Shown: piece by piece, positions 26,277 through 33,498 of the stretch
Position numbering within the stretch: the first letter of the stretch is position 1
Layout of the letters: each line of letters starts with the position of its first letter
From: Bacteroidetes bacterium UBA6221
GTDB lineage: Bacteria; Bacteroidota; Bacteroidia; Chitinophagales; Chitinophagaceae
Direction of reading: 5' to 3'
NCBI GenBank assembly: GCA_002421685.1
Contig: DISB01000023.1
Coordinates: 62,001 to 126,000, forward strand
DNA length: 64,000 nt
Made by a program: the position numbers and the translations under genes
The notes under the pieces: generated by a model
What the model was told of the DNA's origin: nothing
Database searches by the model: none
Seen by the model: the letters and a program-made list of their open reading frames with translations, nothing else

Positions 26277-26294
26277 GTTATCAGATTTGATAAC
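26277..26294. promoter_or_regulatory. Operator palindrome 2 (XRE side)
   Basis: GTTATCAGATTTGATAAC has perfect seven-base arms, and ends four bases before the ATG of the XRE gene at 26299. Binding there would block its own expression. Confidence 0.55.
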
Positions 26295-26298
26295 TGAA

Positions 26299-26517
26299 AT
26301 GACGGAACGCGAGTTATATAAAAGAGTAGCAGAAAGGATAAAGCAGTTGAGAATGGAGAAAGGTATTACCCAGCAGCAGATGGCCGTAATGCTGGACTAT
26401 GAAAAATCGAACATGCCGCGCCTGGAATCGGGCAAAGTAAATATCAGGCTGAATACCATCTACAAAATTTCCCGCGCGCTAAAAATCAGCATGTCCGAAT
26501 TGCTGGATGTGGAATAG
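26299..26517 (+). CDS. XRE family helix-turn-helix regulator
   Basis: This 72-residue protein is a single Cro/C1-type HTH domain: RVAERIKQLRMEKGITQQQM, then LDYEKSNMPRLESGKVNIRL and NTIYKISRALKISMSELLDV. An earlier TTG at 26287 lies inside the operator, so the ATG at 26299 is used. It probably represses its own gene and the divergent small gene through the two palindromes. Small regulators of this type are common in mobile and defence-related loci of Bacteroidota. Confidence 0.85.
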   Translation: MTERELYKRVAERIKQLRMEKGITQQQMAVMLDYEKSNMPRLESGKVNIRLNTIYKISRALKISMSELLDVE

Positions 26518-26536
26518 CCGGATACATACCCCCACT

Positions 26537-26559
26537 GATTGAAGTTTGCAACTTCAATC
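26537..26559. repeat. Perfect inverted repeat downstream of the DpnA-like gene
   Basis: GATTGAAGTT and its exact complement flank a three-base loop. It lacks a T-run, so it is not a standard terminator; it resembles REP-type palindromes. It lies between the convergent XRE gene and the restriction-modification operon. Nothing else was found in 26560-26700. Confidence 0.55.
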
Positions 26560-26700
26560 CTGGAATAAGCGCAGGTTTTCAATCGGCAGCATATATGCCG
26601 TAGCGCCATCAATGCCCTGCCAGGCAGAGCCTTGCTTTCTATTGAGGATTTAAGTCAACAGGCTTAAAACGGTGAGGGGTAAGTAACCCGGTTCACATAG

Positions 26701-27579
26701 TTAAAAAGGCAAATTGGAGTTGTAGGTAATCTCCGGCTCCTGCGCGAGAAATAATGTCAATTCATTTTTGCTATTGAAGCCATTGATTTTTTGCTTGAAC
26801 TGGCGTTGGATATTCACATCTTCTATCTCCAGTTTCCTGTTTTTACTGATGTCAAGGTATTTTTCGTCCAGGTCGATGCCTAGAAATCTGCGGTTGAGCA
26901 GATTGGCAGCAATGCCGGTTGTGCTGCTACCAGTGAACGGATCCAATATCCACGCATTGGGTTGCGTTGAGGCAAGAATTATTCGTGTAAGCAGTGCCAG
27001 TGGCTTTTGGGTAGGATGTTTGCCGTGTTTTTTCTCCCACGGAGCGATGGCGGGTAGCGGCCAAACATCCTTCATCTGCTTATCCCCGTTTAGGCTCTTC
27101 ATCAATTCGTAGTTGAAGTAATGAGGTGTTTTTTCTGATTTACGCGCCCAGATTATTTGCTCTGTAGAATGGGTAAAATACCTGCAGGAGAAATTAGGTG
27201 GCGGATTTGTTTTCTGCCAGGTGATAACGTTTAGTATCTTAAACCCTAATTCGGTAAGGACCTGCCCGACTGAAAAGATATTATGCATAGTACCGCTAAT
27301 CCATATTGTAGCATTGTCTTTCATTTTGTCCCTTACGAGCGACAACCATTGCCGGTTGAAGTCATTAATAAAGTCGAAACCCTTCGATTTATCCCAATCG
27401 CCCTTATTGACGCTCACAATTTTCCCGCTTTGTATAGACAGCCCATCATTAGAAAGGAAATAAGGCGGATCCGCAAATACCATATCAAACTTGTGCTCGA
27501 ATTGCGGAAGCAACTGCATGTTGTCTCCCAGTAACAGATAAAAATCTTTGTCGGCTGATTTGAAGTATGGGATAGTCAT
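26701..27579 (-). CDS. dpnA: DpnA-like DNA adenine methyltransferase (second methylase of a DpnII-type system)
   Basis: This 292-residue beta-class amino-methyltransferase has catalytic motif IV FADPPYFLSNDG near residue 35 and the SAM motif PFTGSSTTGIA near residue 217. It follows M.DpnA of Streptococcus pneumoniae closely in order and wording (SVNKGDWDKSKGF, SCRYFTHSTEQIIWARK, KQMKDVW, GKHPTQKPLALL). DpnA-type enzymes methylate adenine in GATC, also on single-stranded DNA. It is the last gene of a five-gene operon, and its ATG overlaps the stop of the preceding gene by one base (TAATG). The gene symbol is given by homology. Confidence 0.87.
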   Translation of the reverse strand: MTIPYFKSADKDFYLLLGDNMQLLPQFEHKFDMVFADPPYFLSNDGLSIQSGKIVSVNKGDWDKSKGFDFINDFNRQWLSLVRDKMKDNATIWISGTMHNIFSVGQVLTELGFKILNVITWQKTNPPPNFSCRYFTHSTEQIIWARKSEKTPHYFNYELMKSLNGDKQMKDVWPLPAIAPWEKKHGKHPTQKPLALLTRIILASTQPNAWILDPFTGSSTTGIAANLLNRRFLGIDLDEKYLDISKNRKLEIEDVNIQRQFKQKINGFNSKNELTLFLAQEPEITYNSNLPF

Positions 27580-28460
27580 TATACAAGTATATCGTCAGTT
27601 TCGTGCTCAACAAATTGTAACCATTCATATAATCTATCTTTTATCCATTGACTTAAGTGAGGATACTTTAAATCAATGTTCTGCTTTCTCTCATTGTTCC
27701 TATGGACATAATAGCCATAATATATTGGTTGAGCATTGGCTATATAATTTAAAATGTATAGTGTTATTCTTATTCGAGACAGTGAAAGTTCTAAATGAGG
27801 TAATGAATAGTTAATAGGTGTTTTAATAATCAGTTGTTCCCCCGGTAGGCAGGTTTTATTATCTCCAATAATTCTCCTAAAAGTTCTTTCGTCAAGGGTT
27901 AATTCATAATAATATTCTTTTTCGATAGAATAGTTAATATCATTTCTTAATACTGTTTCTGGTCTATGTTTAAAATTCCGCAATCCAATAGTCCAATATC
28001 TGTCAATCGATTTCTTATGCTTAAATGCGCTATAGTTTTCATAAAATTTTTCAAATTGGGCTTCGTGGCTTCCTCCCGACGAATTCGAGTACATTATAGA
28101 TAGCTCTTGTTTAGCATAATTGGTAACTTTACAAATGACCCCTGATTTAGTCCAGGTATAAAAATTTAGCATTAATCTATTAAGGGCCTGTACCGAGTAA
28201 AAACTACTATAGTATGACGTAACAAACCCCCAGTGAAAGTAGCCTCGTTTTATCAGTAAATCTGCAGCACACAAATTAATGATGGCTTTTGACAATAAAA
28301 GCTCGATATCTCTAAGAATATAATTCGCACAGTCAGATATTACAATACCCTTTTCTATATCTTCTTTGGATATACTAAGTGAGATCAAATAGTCCTTAAA
28401 TGACCTGTGAGCCTCTCCAGTGCAACTTTTAAACGAACTTGCTACTTCGCTGAGATTCAT
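27579..28460 (-). CDS. Unrecognised protein within the DpnII-type operon
   Basis: The 293-residue product could not be assigned to a family. It is soluble and helical in the first half, with a segment FVTSYYSSFYSVQALNRLML that recalls HEPN-fold proteins, but the nuclease motif R-x(4-6)-H is not seen. The second half is rich in Tyr, Arg and Lys, ending WIKDRLYEWLQFVEHETDDI. Start and stop overlap both neighbours by one base (TGATG and TAATG), so it is translated as part of the restriction-modification operon. It sits where a standard DpnII operon has no gene. A role connected with the system or another defence function is inference only. Confidence 0.6.
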   Translation of the reverse strand: MNLSEVASSFKSCTGEAHRSFKDYLISLSISKEDIEKGIVISDCANYILRDIELLLSKAIINLCAADLLIKRGYFHWGFVTSYYSSFYSVQALNRLMLNFYTWTKSGVICKVTNYAKQELSIMYSNSSGGSHEAQFEKFYENYSAFKHKKSIDRYWTIGLRNFKHRPETVLRNDINYSIEKEYYYELTLDERTFRRIIGDNKTCLPGEQLIIKTPINYSLPHLELSLSRIRITLYILNYIANAQPIYYGYYVHRNNERKQNIDLKYPHLSQWIKDRLYEWLQFVEHETDDILV

Positions 28461-29485
28461 CAATCAACAATTTCCACGTTAAACTCATCATCACCTTTCA
28501 TAGCTTTCTTCAAAGTGCTAACAATAATTTTTCCAGCATTTTCCTGTGCTTTAATGCCCCCACCGGGAAGCGTTTCAGTATTAAACACGAAATCAGAAAT
28601 CTTATTAAAGAGTTGAATAGTATTATCAGTAGAAAACGATTTGTCTCCTTGTGTTACTAAATGAAAAATTTCGTAGAATGCTTTCATTAATCCGCCGAAG
28701 CCAACGGTTTTTAATATTAATGAATCTTTGTTCTCCCACTGTTCTAGGAACACAGCTTTAACCGCTTTTAGATAAATCTTAAAAATCCTGTATTGTTGTT
28801 CAAAACCATAATTTAACAGTTTACCTTTCTTGGGGTCGACATACTCCTTTATTAAGCTAACAAATTCGCTTAACGCAATACCTTCACCCGGTTCTCCTGT
28901 TGTCCTAATTAGCTCAAACAACGGGCTTTCTTCATCCTCGTTTAGTCTTTTAGCTATTTCAACTGCTCTCCTTTGAGCGGGAATTTCTTCTGAATCGAAA
29001 TCCTCGATTACCCCTTCGGTAATATCAAGCAAATCCAAGTAAAGAGATACGGGGACGCCTCTTTGGGTCTTATTTATTTTTACAAATAATTGTGCTTGTT
29101 GTACTGTGGTTAATGCAACCGTCGCAACGACGGGAAGCAATATGTTGATTTCTGCATGGCTGGCGCCCCATACCCGATGTTGTCCATCAATAATAAAGCC
29201 GATATTCTCCTCGTCTTTGATATTCAAAGTGCTTGTTTGGACATTGTAGTTGCATTTATCTGGATCTATATTGACCAAAATTGAGTTTGGTAATATGCCA
29301 TTCTCTTTATCAACATATCTTTTAATCTGATTGATTCGTGTGCTTGAAAATGACCGTTGGTATCCTTTTTCCTTGTCATCAACTCTCCTTGAAACGGCAA
29401 ATTTTGAATAAATCATTTTAGCATCCAAAGTAAACATATACATTTCTACGCCGTTCTGAACGAACTTTATTGCCTGTATATTCAT
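28460..29485 (-). CDS. DGQHR domain protein (DndB-like)
   Basis: This 341-residue protein contains the family motif DGQHR at residues 100-104 (GFIIDGQHRVWGASHA), and the second conserved segment LFVKINKTQRGVPVSLYLDL. DGQHR proteins include DndB, which regulates phosphorothioate DNA modification, and DpdB of the 7-deazaguanine DNA modification system; the fold is ParB/Srx-like. Here it sits between the endonuclease and an unknown gene in a GATC restriction-modification operon: four bases from the endonuclease stop, with a one-base overlap downstream. No dnd or dpd genes are seen nearby. A nuclease-control or DNA-sensing role is inferred only from position. Confidence 0.8.
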   Translation of the reverse strand: MNIQAIKFVQNGVEMYMFTLDAKMIYSKFAVSRRVDDKEKGYQRSFSSTRINQIKRYVDKENGILPNSILVNIDPDKCNYNVQTSTLNIKDEENIGFIIDGQHRVWGASHAEINILLPVVATVALTTVQQAQLFVKINKTQRGVPVSLYLDLLDITEGVIEDFDSEEIPAQRRAVEIAKRLNEDEESPLFELIRTTGEPGEGIALSEFVSLIKEYVDPKKGKLLNYGFEQQYRIFKIYLKAVKAVFLEQWENKDSLILKTVGFGGLMKAFYEIFHLVTQGDKSFSTDNTIQLFNKISDFVFNTETLPGGGIKAQENAGKIIVSTLKKAMKGDDEFNVEIVD

Positions 29486-29489
29486 CGCT

Positions 29490-30385
29490 CTATTTTAGAA
29501 TTGTTTTCAAAATATTATTTTTCAGCATCTCCAAATTCAACAGATATTCTGCCTTGTCAAAGTACTCTCTCAACGGTTTAAGTGTAGACAACCAACCTGC
29601 ACCATCGGTCACCCAAATAAATTCTATGCCCTGTGCATTCCAATACTCATTCATCTTTACATACTCCGTAGCGGTAGATTTAAGTTTTGAGCCACCACCA
29701 CCATAAAAGTTGGTTTCGATAAAGTACAGCTTACCATTATTGTTAACCGAGAAATCAATTATCCGTGAAGATTTGTCCACCTTGATATCTATATCCCACG
29801 ATGCTTTTATTTTTTTAGCGGTTGCTTGGGGCATATAGGCGATATTCAGTTCTTCGCAAGCAGCTTTACATAGCCTTCCACCAATGTTTCCATCAGGGTT
29901 CCACCTCTGTTTTTACGCCCATTGCTATCCAGCCCTACTTCTACACCTGTAGCGTAATCTACCAGGTTTTTTATTCTTTTGTCCTTTAAAATGTCGCCGA
30001 ACCCGGAATCAATAATATAGCCGGCCAATGCCTCCACTTCCTCATTTGTCAGTTCACGGTGTCGAAAATCAAAGTTCCGAGAAATGAAATTTTCGCTATC
30101 CAGCAAGACATCTATGGAATTGCTGCGTATAGCCAGCAGGATGGGAAAAGCTTTTATAACTGTTGGATATTCTTTAATTAGACCGACGGTTTCATCGTGC
30201 ATGTTTTCCTTCCCTATCAGTACATTCAGCAGGTTTAGCTCTTTCTCTATAGGGTGTATGTTTCTCCATACTTTGTCCCAATTGACAAAGTACTCCCAGG
30301 TGGTAATGTGTCCCCTAAAACTCTTGGTTATTTTTTCAAATAATTGATCTTCATCGAGATTCAGCAGCCTGCATAATTTGTTCAT
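29490..30385 (-). pseudogene. dpnB: DpnII/MboI-type restriction endonuclease gene with a frameshift
   Basis: Two adjacent frames make up one DpnII-like endonuclease. Residues 1-179 end at a TGA at 29846; the N-terminal part contains LVDYATGVEVGLDSNGRKNR, a DpnII hallmark. The rest lies in another frame: CEELNIAYMPQATAKKIKAS, then IDFSVNNNGKLYFIETNFYG with the D...E-x-N catalytic-type residues and GGGGSKLK. Restoring one G in the AAGCTGCT run near 29860 (as AAGGCTGCT) would join them as VKAACEELNI, giving about 298 residues, close to the 288 of DpnII. The enzyme would cut GATC. It overlaps the end of the Dam-type gene by 35 bases. Either the gene is inactive or the base is a sequencing error. 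Confidence 0.85.
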
Positions 30386-31313
30386 GCTGATAATTTGTAA
30401 TTAGTAGTTCAGTGAGTTCACCCCTTTTGGCCGGGTTAGCGTTTATCATCCGCTTTGCCTTAACCCTAAATATATTATATTCTGAATAAATGTCATCAAA
30501 AAAATTGTCTGCTGCATTTTTGCCTTTAACATCTGAGTTGCTCAATATCCACTTGTGACCTTCCTGACTCAGTTTATCACAGAAATCCCGCAGCCTGACT
30601 TGTTCACTATCGTTGAACTCGTCCATAGCATAAGAATTAAAGCTGGAAGTTTCGCTTAATGGTTTGTACGGTGGGTCAAAATAAAACAAGCTTTTGCGGC
30701 TCGTATGTTTAATGGTTTCCTCAAAATCACCTGACAGGATTTCTACACGTTGCAAGGCTTCGTGTACTGTCAGCAAGTTGTCTTTGTCACAAATGGTGGG
30801 TTTTTTGTAACTGCCGATGGGCACATTGAAATGATTGTTGCGATTTACCCTATACAGGCCATTGAAACAAGCCCTGTTGAGATAGATAAATAATGCAGCC
30901 TGTTCTGTGCTCCCGGAAGTACGTGTATTATACCGCTGTCTCTTCTCGTAATAATATGCTTTTTTGCTATCCTCATCTGTATCAATGCTATGATATTCTG
31001 ACTGAATATCAGATAAAATACTTACCAGTTGATTAACGTTGCCAGCTATCGCTCTGTACGCATTAATCAAGTCGGCATTAACGTCGTTAATGACAGCTCT
31101 CTCAATGTTGGGGAATTGGTTCAATGCCCAAAACAACAGGGCTCCGCTACCTACAAATGGCTCGACATACGTAAACCGACTGCCATTTTTCACCTCCAAT
31201 GGTAAAAATGAGTTGATTGTATCAATCAGTTGCGTTTTACCGCCCGCCCATTTCAAAAACGGCTTTGCACTATTCTTAACCCTGCTCTTTGATTTCGCTA
31301 CAACTAGTGGCAT
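30351..31313 (-). CDS. dpnM: Dam-type DNA adenine methylase of a DpnII-type system (DpnM-like)
   Basis: This 320-residue alpha-class methyltransferase protects GATC by N6-adenine methylation. The SAM motif region is PFLKWAGGKTQLIDTI at residues 18-33 and EPFVGSGALLFWAL near 51; catalytic DPPYKPLSETSSFN is near residue 213. Its length and motifs fit M.DpnM/Dam. It is the first gene of the operon dpnM - dpnB - DGQHR - unknown - dpnA, all on the minus strand. Base composition of the operon appears more AT-rich by eye than flanking genes, consistent with acquisition by transfer. Confidence 0.9.
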   Translation of the reverse strand: MPLVVAKSKSRVKNSAKPFLKWAGGKTQLIDTINSFLPLEVKNGSRFTYVEPFVGSGALLFWALNQFPNIERAVINDVNADLINAYRAIAGNVNQLVSILSDIQSEYHSIDTDEDSKKAYYYEKRQRYNTRTSGSTEQAALFIYLNRACFNGLYRVNRNNHFNVPIGSYKKPTICDKDNLLTVHEALQRVEILSGDFEETIKHTSRKSLFYFDPPYKPLSETSSFNSYAMDEFNDSEQVRLRDFCDKLSQEGHKWILSNSDVKGKNAADNFFDDIYSEYNIFRVKAKRMINANPAKRGELTELLITNYQHEQIMQAAESR

Positions 31314-31444
31314 TTTGCTAAACTACGCAAATCGGTAAAAACAACAGAAGGGTATTTATGTACAATCTGTTAATAGAATATCATAAATCTTTAAATCTAC
31401 CCTACTCCTCCTTATCCGACTTCCCAAACGCACGTGATTTTTAT

Positions 31445-31475
31445 TTTGACAAAACAAATAATTGTTGTATATTTG
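31445..31475 (+). promoter_or_regulatory. Strong orphan promoter pointing at the 177-bp repeats
   Basis: TTTG (31445-31448) and TATATTTG (31468-31475) are 19 bases apart, a full Bacteroidota promoter. No gene starts within the next several hundred bases on the plus strand; the transcript would run through the tandem repeats toward mtaB. Confidence 0.55.
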
Positions 31476-31590
31476 CTATATTAGTCCCGTTCGTACGGGG
31501 CTATAGTTCATCATCGCGCGCAGCCTTCTGCCCGTTACGACCTATTATCATCCCATGAAAAAGCATCGCCCATACCCCCGCCCAACAATT

Positions 31591-31640
31591 CCCCTCCTGA
31601 GAGGGGCAACCGAACGCAGTGAGGTGGGGTGTGTCCACCC
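31591..31640. repeat. Fragment of the dispersed palindromic repeat
   Basis: CCCCTC-CTGA-GAGGGG is followed by GAGGTGGGGTGTGTCCACCC. It shares the hairpin and the CCCACC/GGGTGG theme with the elements at 25803 and 61157. Confidence 0.55.
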
Positions 31641-31653
31641 GCGCAGGAAATTT

Positions 31654-32007
31654 ATTGCCATTTTTCCGGAAACAAAATGGAAACAAACCCCACAACCGGC
31701 AACAAATCAACCAGCTATGAATGAACCAAAACCATATAAAAGGCACAAAATGTTTCCACCCTCCCCCATTTTGTTTCCAAAAGCCCAAATCAACACCCAC
31801 CAGCTAATTTGCATATCAGCTAATCAGCTAATTGACATTTTTCCGGAAACAAAATGGAAACAAACCCCACAACCCGCAACAAATCAACCAGCTATGAATG
31901 AACCAAAACCATATAAAAGGCACAAAATGTTTCCACCCTCCCCTATTTTGTTTCCAAAAGCGCAAATCAACACCCATCAGCTAATTTGCATATCAGCCAA
32001 TCAGCTA
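31654..32007. repeat. Two tandem copies of a 177-bp repeat upstream of mtaB
   Basis: Copies at 31654-31830 and 31831-32007 differ at only about six positions by eye. A third copy starts (ATTGACA at 32008) and is cut off by the mtaB promoter. Each copy contains an imperfect hairpin: GGAAACAAAATGGAAACA (31668-31685 in copy 1) pairs with TGTTTCC and ATTTTGTTTCC some 65-80 bases later. A run of CAGCTAAT repeats closes each copy. Since 177 is divisible by three, a spurious long frame crosses it. No protein is supported. Confidence 0.9.
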
Positions 32008-32023
32008 ATTGACAAATTGCCCT

Positions 32024-32031
32024 ACCTTTGC
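32024..32031 (+). promoter_or_regulatory. -7 element of mtaB
   Basis: TACCTTTG fits TAnnTTTG and ends seven bases before the ATG at 32039. It is the main reason for choosing that start over the TTG at 32009. Confidence 0.5.
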
Positions 32032-32038
32032 AGCCCTT

Positions 32039-33316
32039 ATGCAGTCAGGCAAGTCCATAGCATTTCATACACTGGGTTGCAAGCTCAACTTCTCCGAAAC
32101 ATCCACCCTGGGGCGGATGATGGAGCAGGAAGGCTTTGTGAAAAAATCATTCGACGAAGAGGCCGATGTCTATGTCATCAACACCTGCTCGGTAACCGAC
32201 AATGCCGACAAGGAATGCCGGCAGATAGTGCGCCGCATACAGCGTCGCGCGCCCGAGGCTATGGTGGTGATAACCGGCTGCTACGCCCAGCTAAAACCCG
32301 AAGAGATAGCCGGCATAGAGGGTGTAGACCTCGTATTGGGGGCGTCGGAGAAGTTCAACCTGGCGCACCACCTGCACCAGCTTACCAAAAGCAAGGCCCG
32401 CGCCGAGGTGTACAGTTGCGATATAGAGACGGTAGAGGGCTTTCACAGCTCCTACTCTGTCAACGACAGGACACGCGTGTTCCTGAAAGTGCAGGACGGC
32501 TGCGACTACAACTGCAGCTTCTGCACCATACCCCTGGCCCGCGGCCACAGCCGCAGCGACAGCATAGCCGGCGTACTGGCCAATGTGCGCGAGCTGGCGC
32601 AGGCCGGCACCAAAGAGATAGTGCTCACCGGCATCAACCTGGGCGACTTTGGCAAGGGCGACACAGGCGGCAGGCAGCGCGAAGAGAGTTTTTACGAGCT
32701 GGTACAGGCGCTGGACGGGGCCGGTGGCATAGAGCGGTACCGCATATCGTCTATAGAGCCCAACCTGCTCACCAACGGGATAATAGAATTTGTGGCCGGC
32801 AGCAGTAAGTTCATGCCGCACTTCCACATACCCCTGCAGAGCGGCAGCAACAAGATACTGGGCCTCATGCGCCGCCGCTACCGGCGCGAGCTCTATGCCG
32901 ACCGCGTGGCACGCATCAAAGAGCTGATGCCCCACTGCTGCATAGGGGTCGATGTCATCGTGGGTTTCCCCGGAGAAACGGACGAGGACTTCAGGGAGAC
33001 TTTTGACTTCCTGCATGGTCTGGATATATCTTATCTGCACGTGTTCACCTATTCCGAACGGGCCAACACCCTGGCGCTGGATATAACGCCCGTGGTACCA
33101 CAGCACATCCGCAACGAGCGTAATAAGATACTGCGCAACCTGTCGTATAAAAAAATGGAGTATTTCACTCATCTCCATGCCGGGCAGGAGAGGCCTGTGT
33201 TATTTGAAGGAGCCACCAAAAACGGCATGATGGAAGGTTATACAGACAACTATATCCGCGTCACCGTTCCTCACGATTCCGGCCTGGCCAACCAGGTTAT
33301 TAACTGGAAATTATAA
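32039..33316 (+). CDS. mtaB: tRNA t6A37 methylthiotransferase MtaB
   Basis: This 425-residue radical-SAM enzyme converts t6A37 to ms2t6A37 in tRNAs. It has an N-terminal methylthiotransferase domain (FHTLGCKLNFSETSTL with its first cluster cysteine, then VINTCSVTDNADKECRQ), a radical-SAM core with C-x3-C-x2-C in VQDGCDYNCSFCTIPLARG, and a C-terminal TRAM-like domain. LGCKLNFSE distinguishes MtaB from MiaB and RimO. The ATG at 32039 is chosen over the TTG at 32009 because a -7 element (32024-32031) lies between them. Codon use is clearly more GC-rich than the repeats upstream. There is no operon partner. Confidence 0.92.
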   Translation: MQSGKSIAFHTLGCKLNFSETSTLGRMMEQEGFVKKSFDEEADVYVINTCSVTDNADKECRQIVRRIQRRAPEAMVVITGCYAQLKPEEIAGIEGVDLVLGASEKFNLAHHLHQLTKSKARAEVYSCDIETVEGFHSSYSVNDRTRVFLKVQDGCDYNCSFCTIPLARGHSRSDSIAGVLANVRELAQAGTKEIVLTGINLGDFGKGDTGGRQREESFYELVQALDGAGGIERYRISSIEPNLLTNGIIEFVAGSSKFMPHFHIPLQSGSNKILGLMRRRYRRELYADRVARIKELMPHCCIGVDVIVGFPGETDEDFRETFDFLHGLDISYLHVFTYSERANTLALDITPVVPQHIRNERNKILRNLSYKKMEYFTHLHAGQERPVLFEGATKNGMMEGYTDNYIRVTVPHDSGLANQVINWKL

Positions 33317-33498
33317 AAGAAGTTGCCCTGTATTAAGGAGTTCGATGTATGCATTGAATTTTGTTATTATGTGGTTGGAATTCCAAAAAATTGTTAAATT
33401 GGTGAATATTTACAATTGTATGGCATTGGTTTACGCAATTAGCATATACAGCCAATGTCCATAAAGGGAATATTAACTATTGGACTAACAAGACTTTT

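Larger units (their letters stand above)
31314..31653. other. Intergenic region with orphan promoter and repeat fragment
   Basis: No convincing gene is present. It holds a full promoter at 31445-31475, a hairpin CCCGT-TCGT-ACGGG at 31485-31498 overlapping a stretch GGGGCTATAGTTCA (31497-31510) that looks like the 5' end of a tRNA, and at 31591-31640 a fragment related to the palindromic repeat at 25803 (CCCCTC-CTGA-GAGGGG). Confidence 0.55.

Noticed and set aside
31497..31600. Possible tRNA gene starting GGGGCTATAG
   Set aside because: Only the first 14 bases look like a tRNA; no T-loop sequence or closing acceptor arm was found, so it is kept only as a low-confidence observation.
31654..32007. 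177-bp tandem repeats as an insertion sequence or CRISPR
   Set aside because: No transposase, no terminal repeats with target duplication, and no spacers.
31555..32808. Long plus-strand frame (417 codons) through the 177-bp repeats into mtaB
   Set aside because: It is open only because the repeat is a multiple of three, and it overlaps mtaB out of frame with Arg/Gln/His-rich nonsense.
32291..33178. 295-codon minus-strand frame inside mtaB
   Set aside because: Antisense of a gene with all radical-SAM motifs; no recognisable domain.
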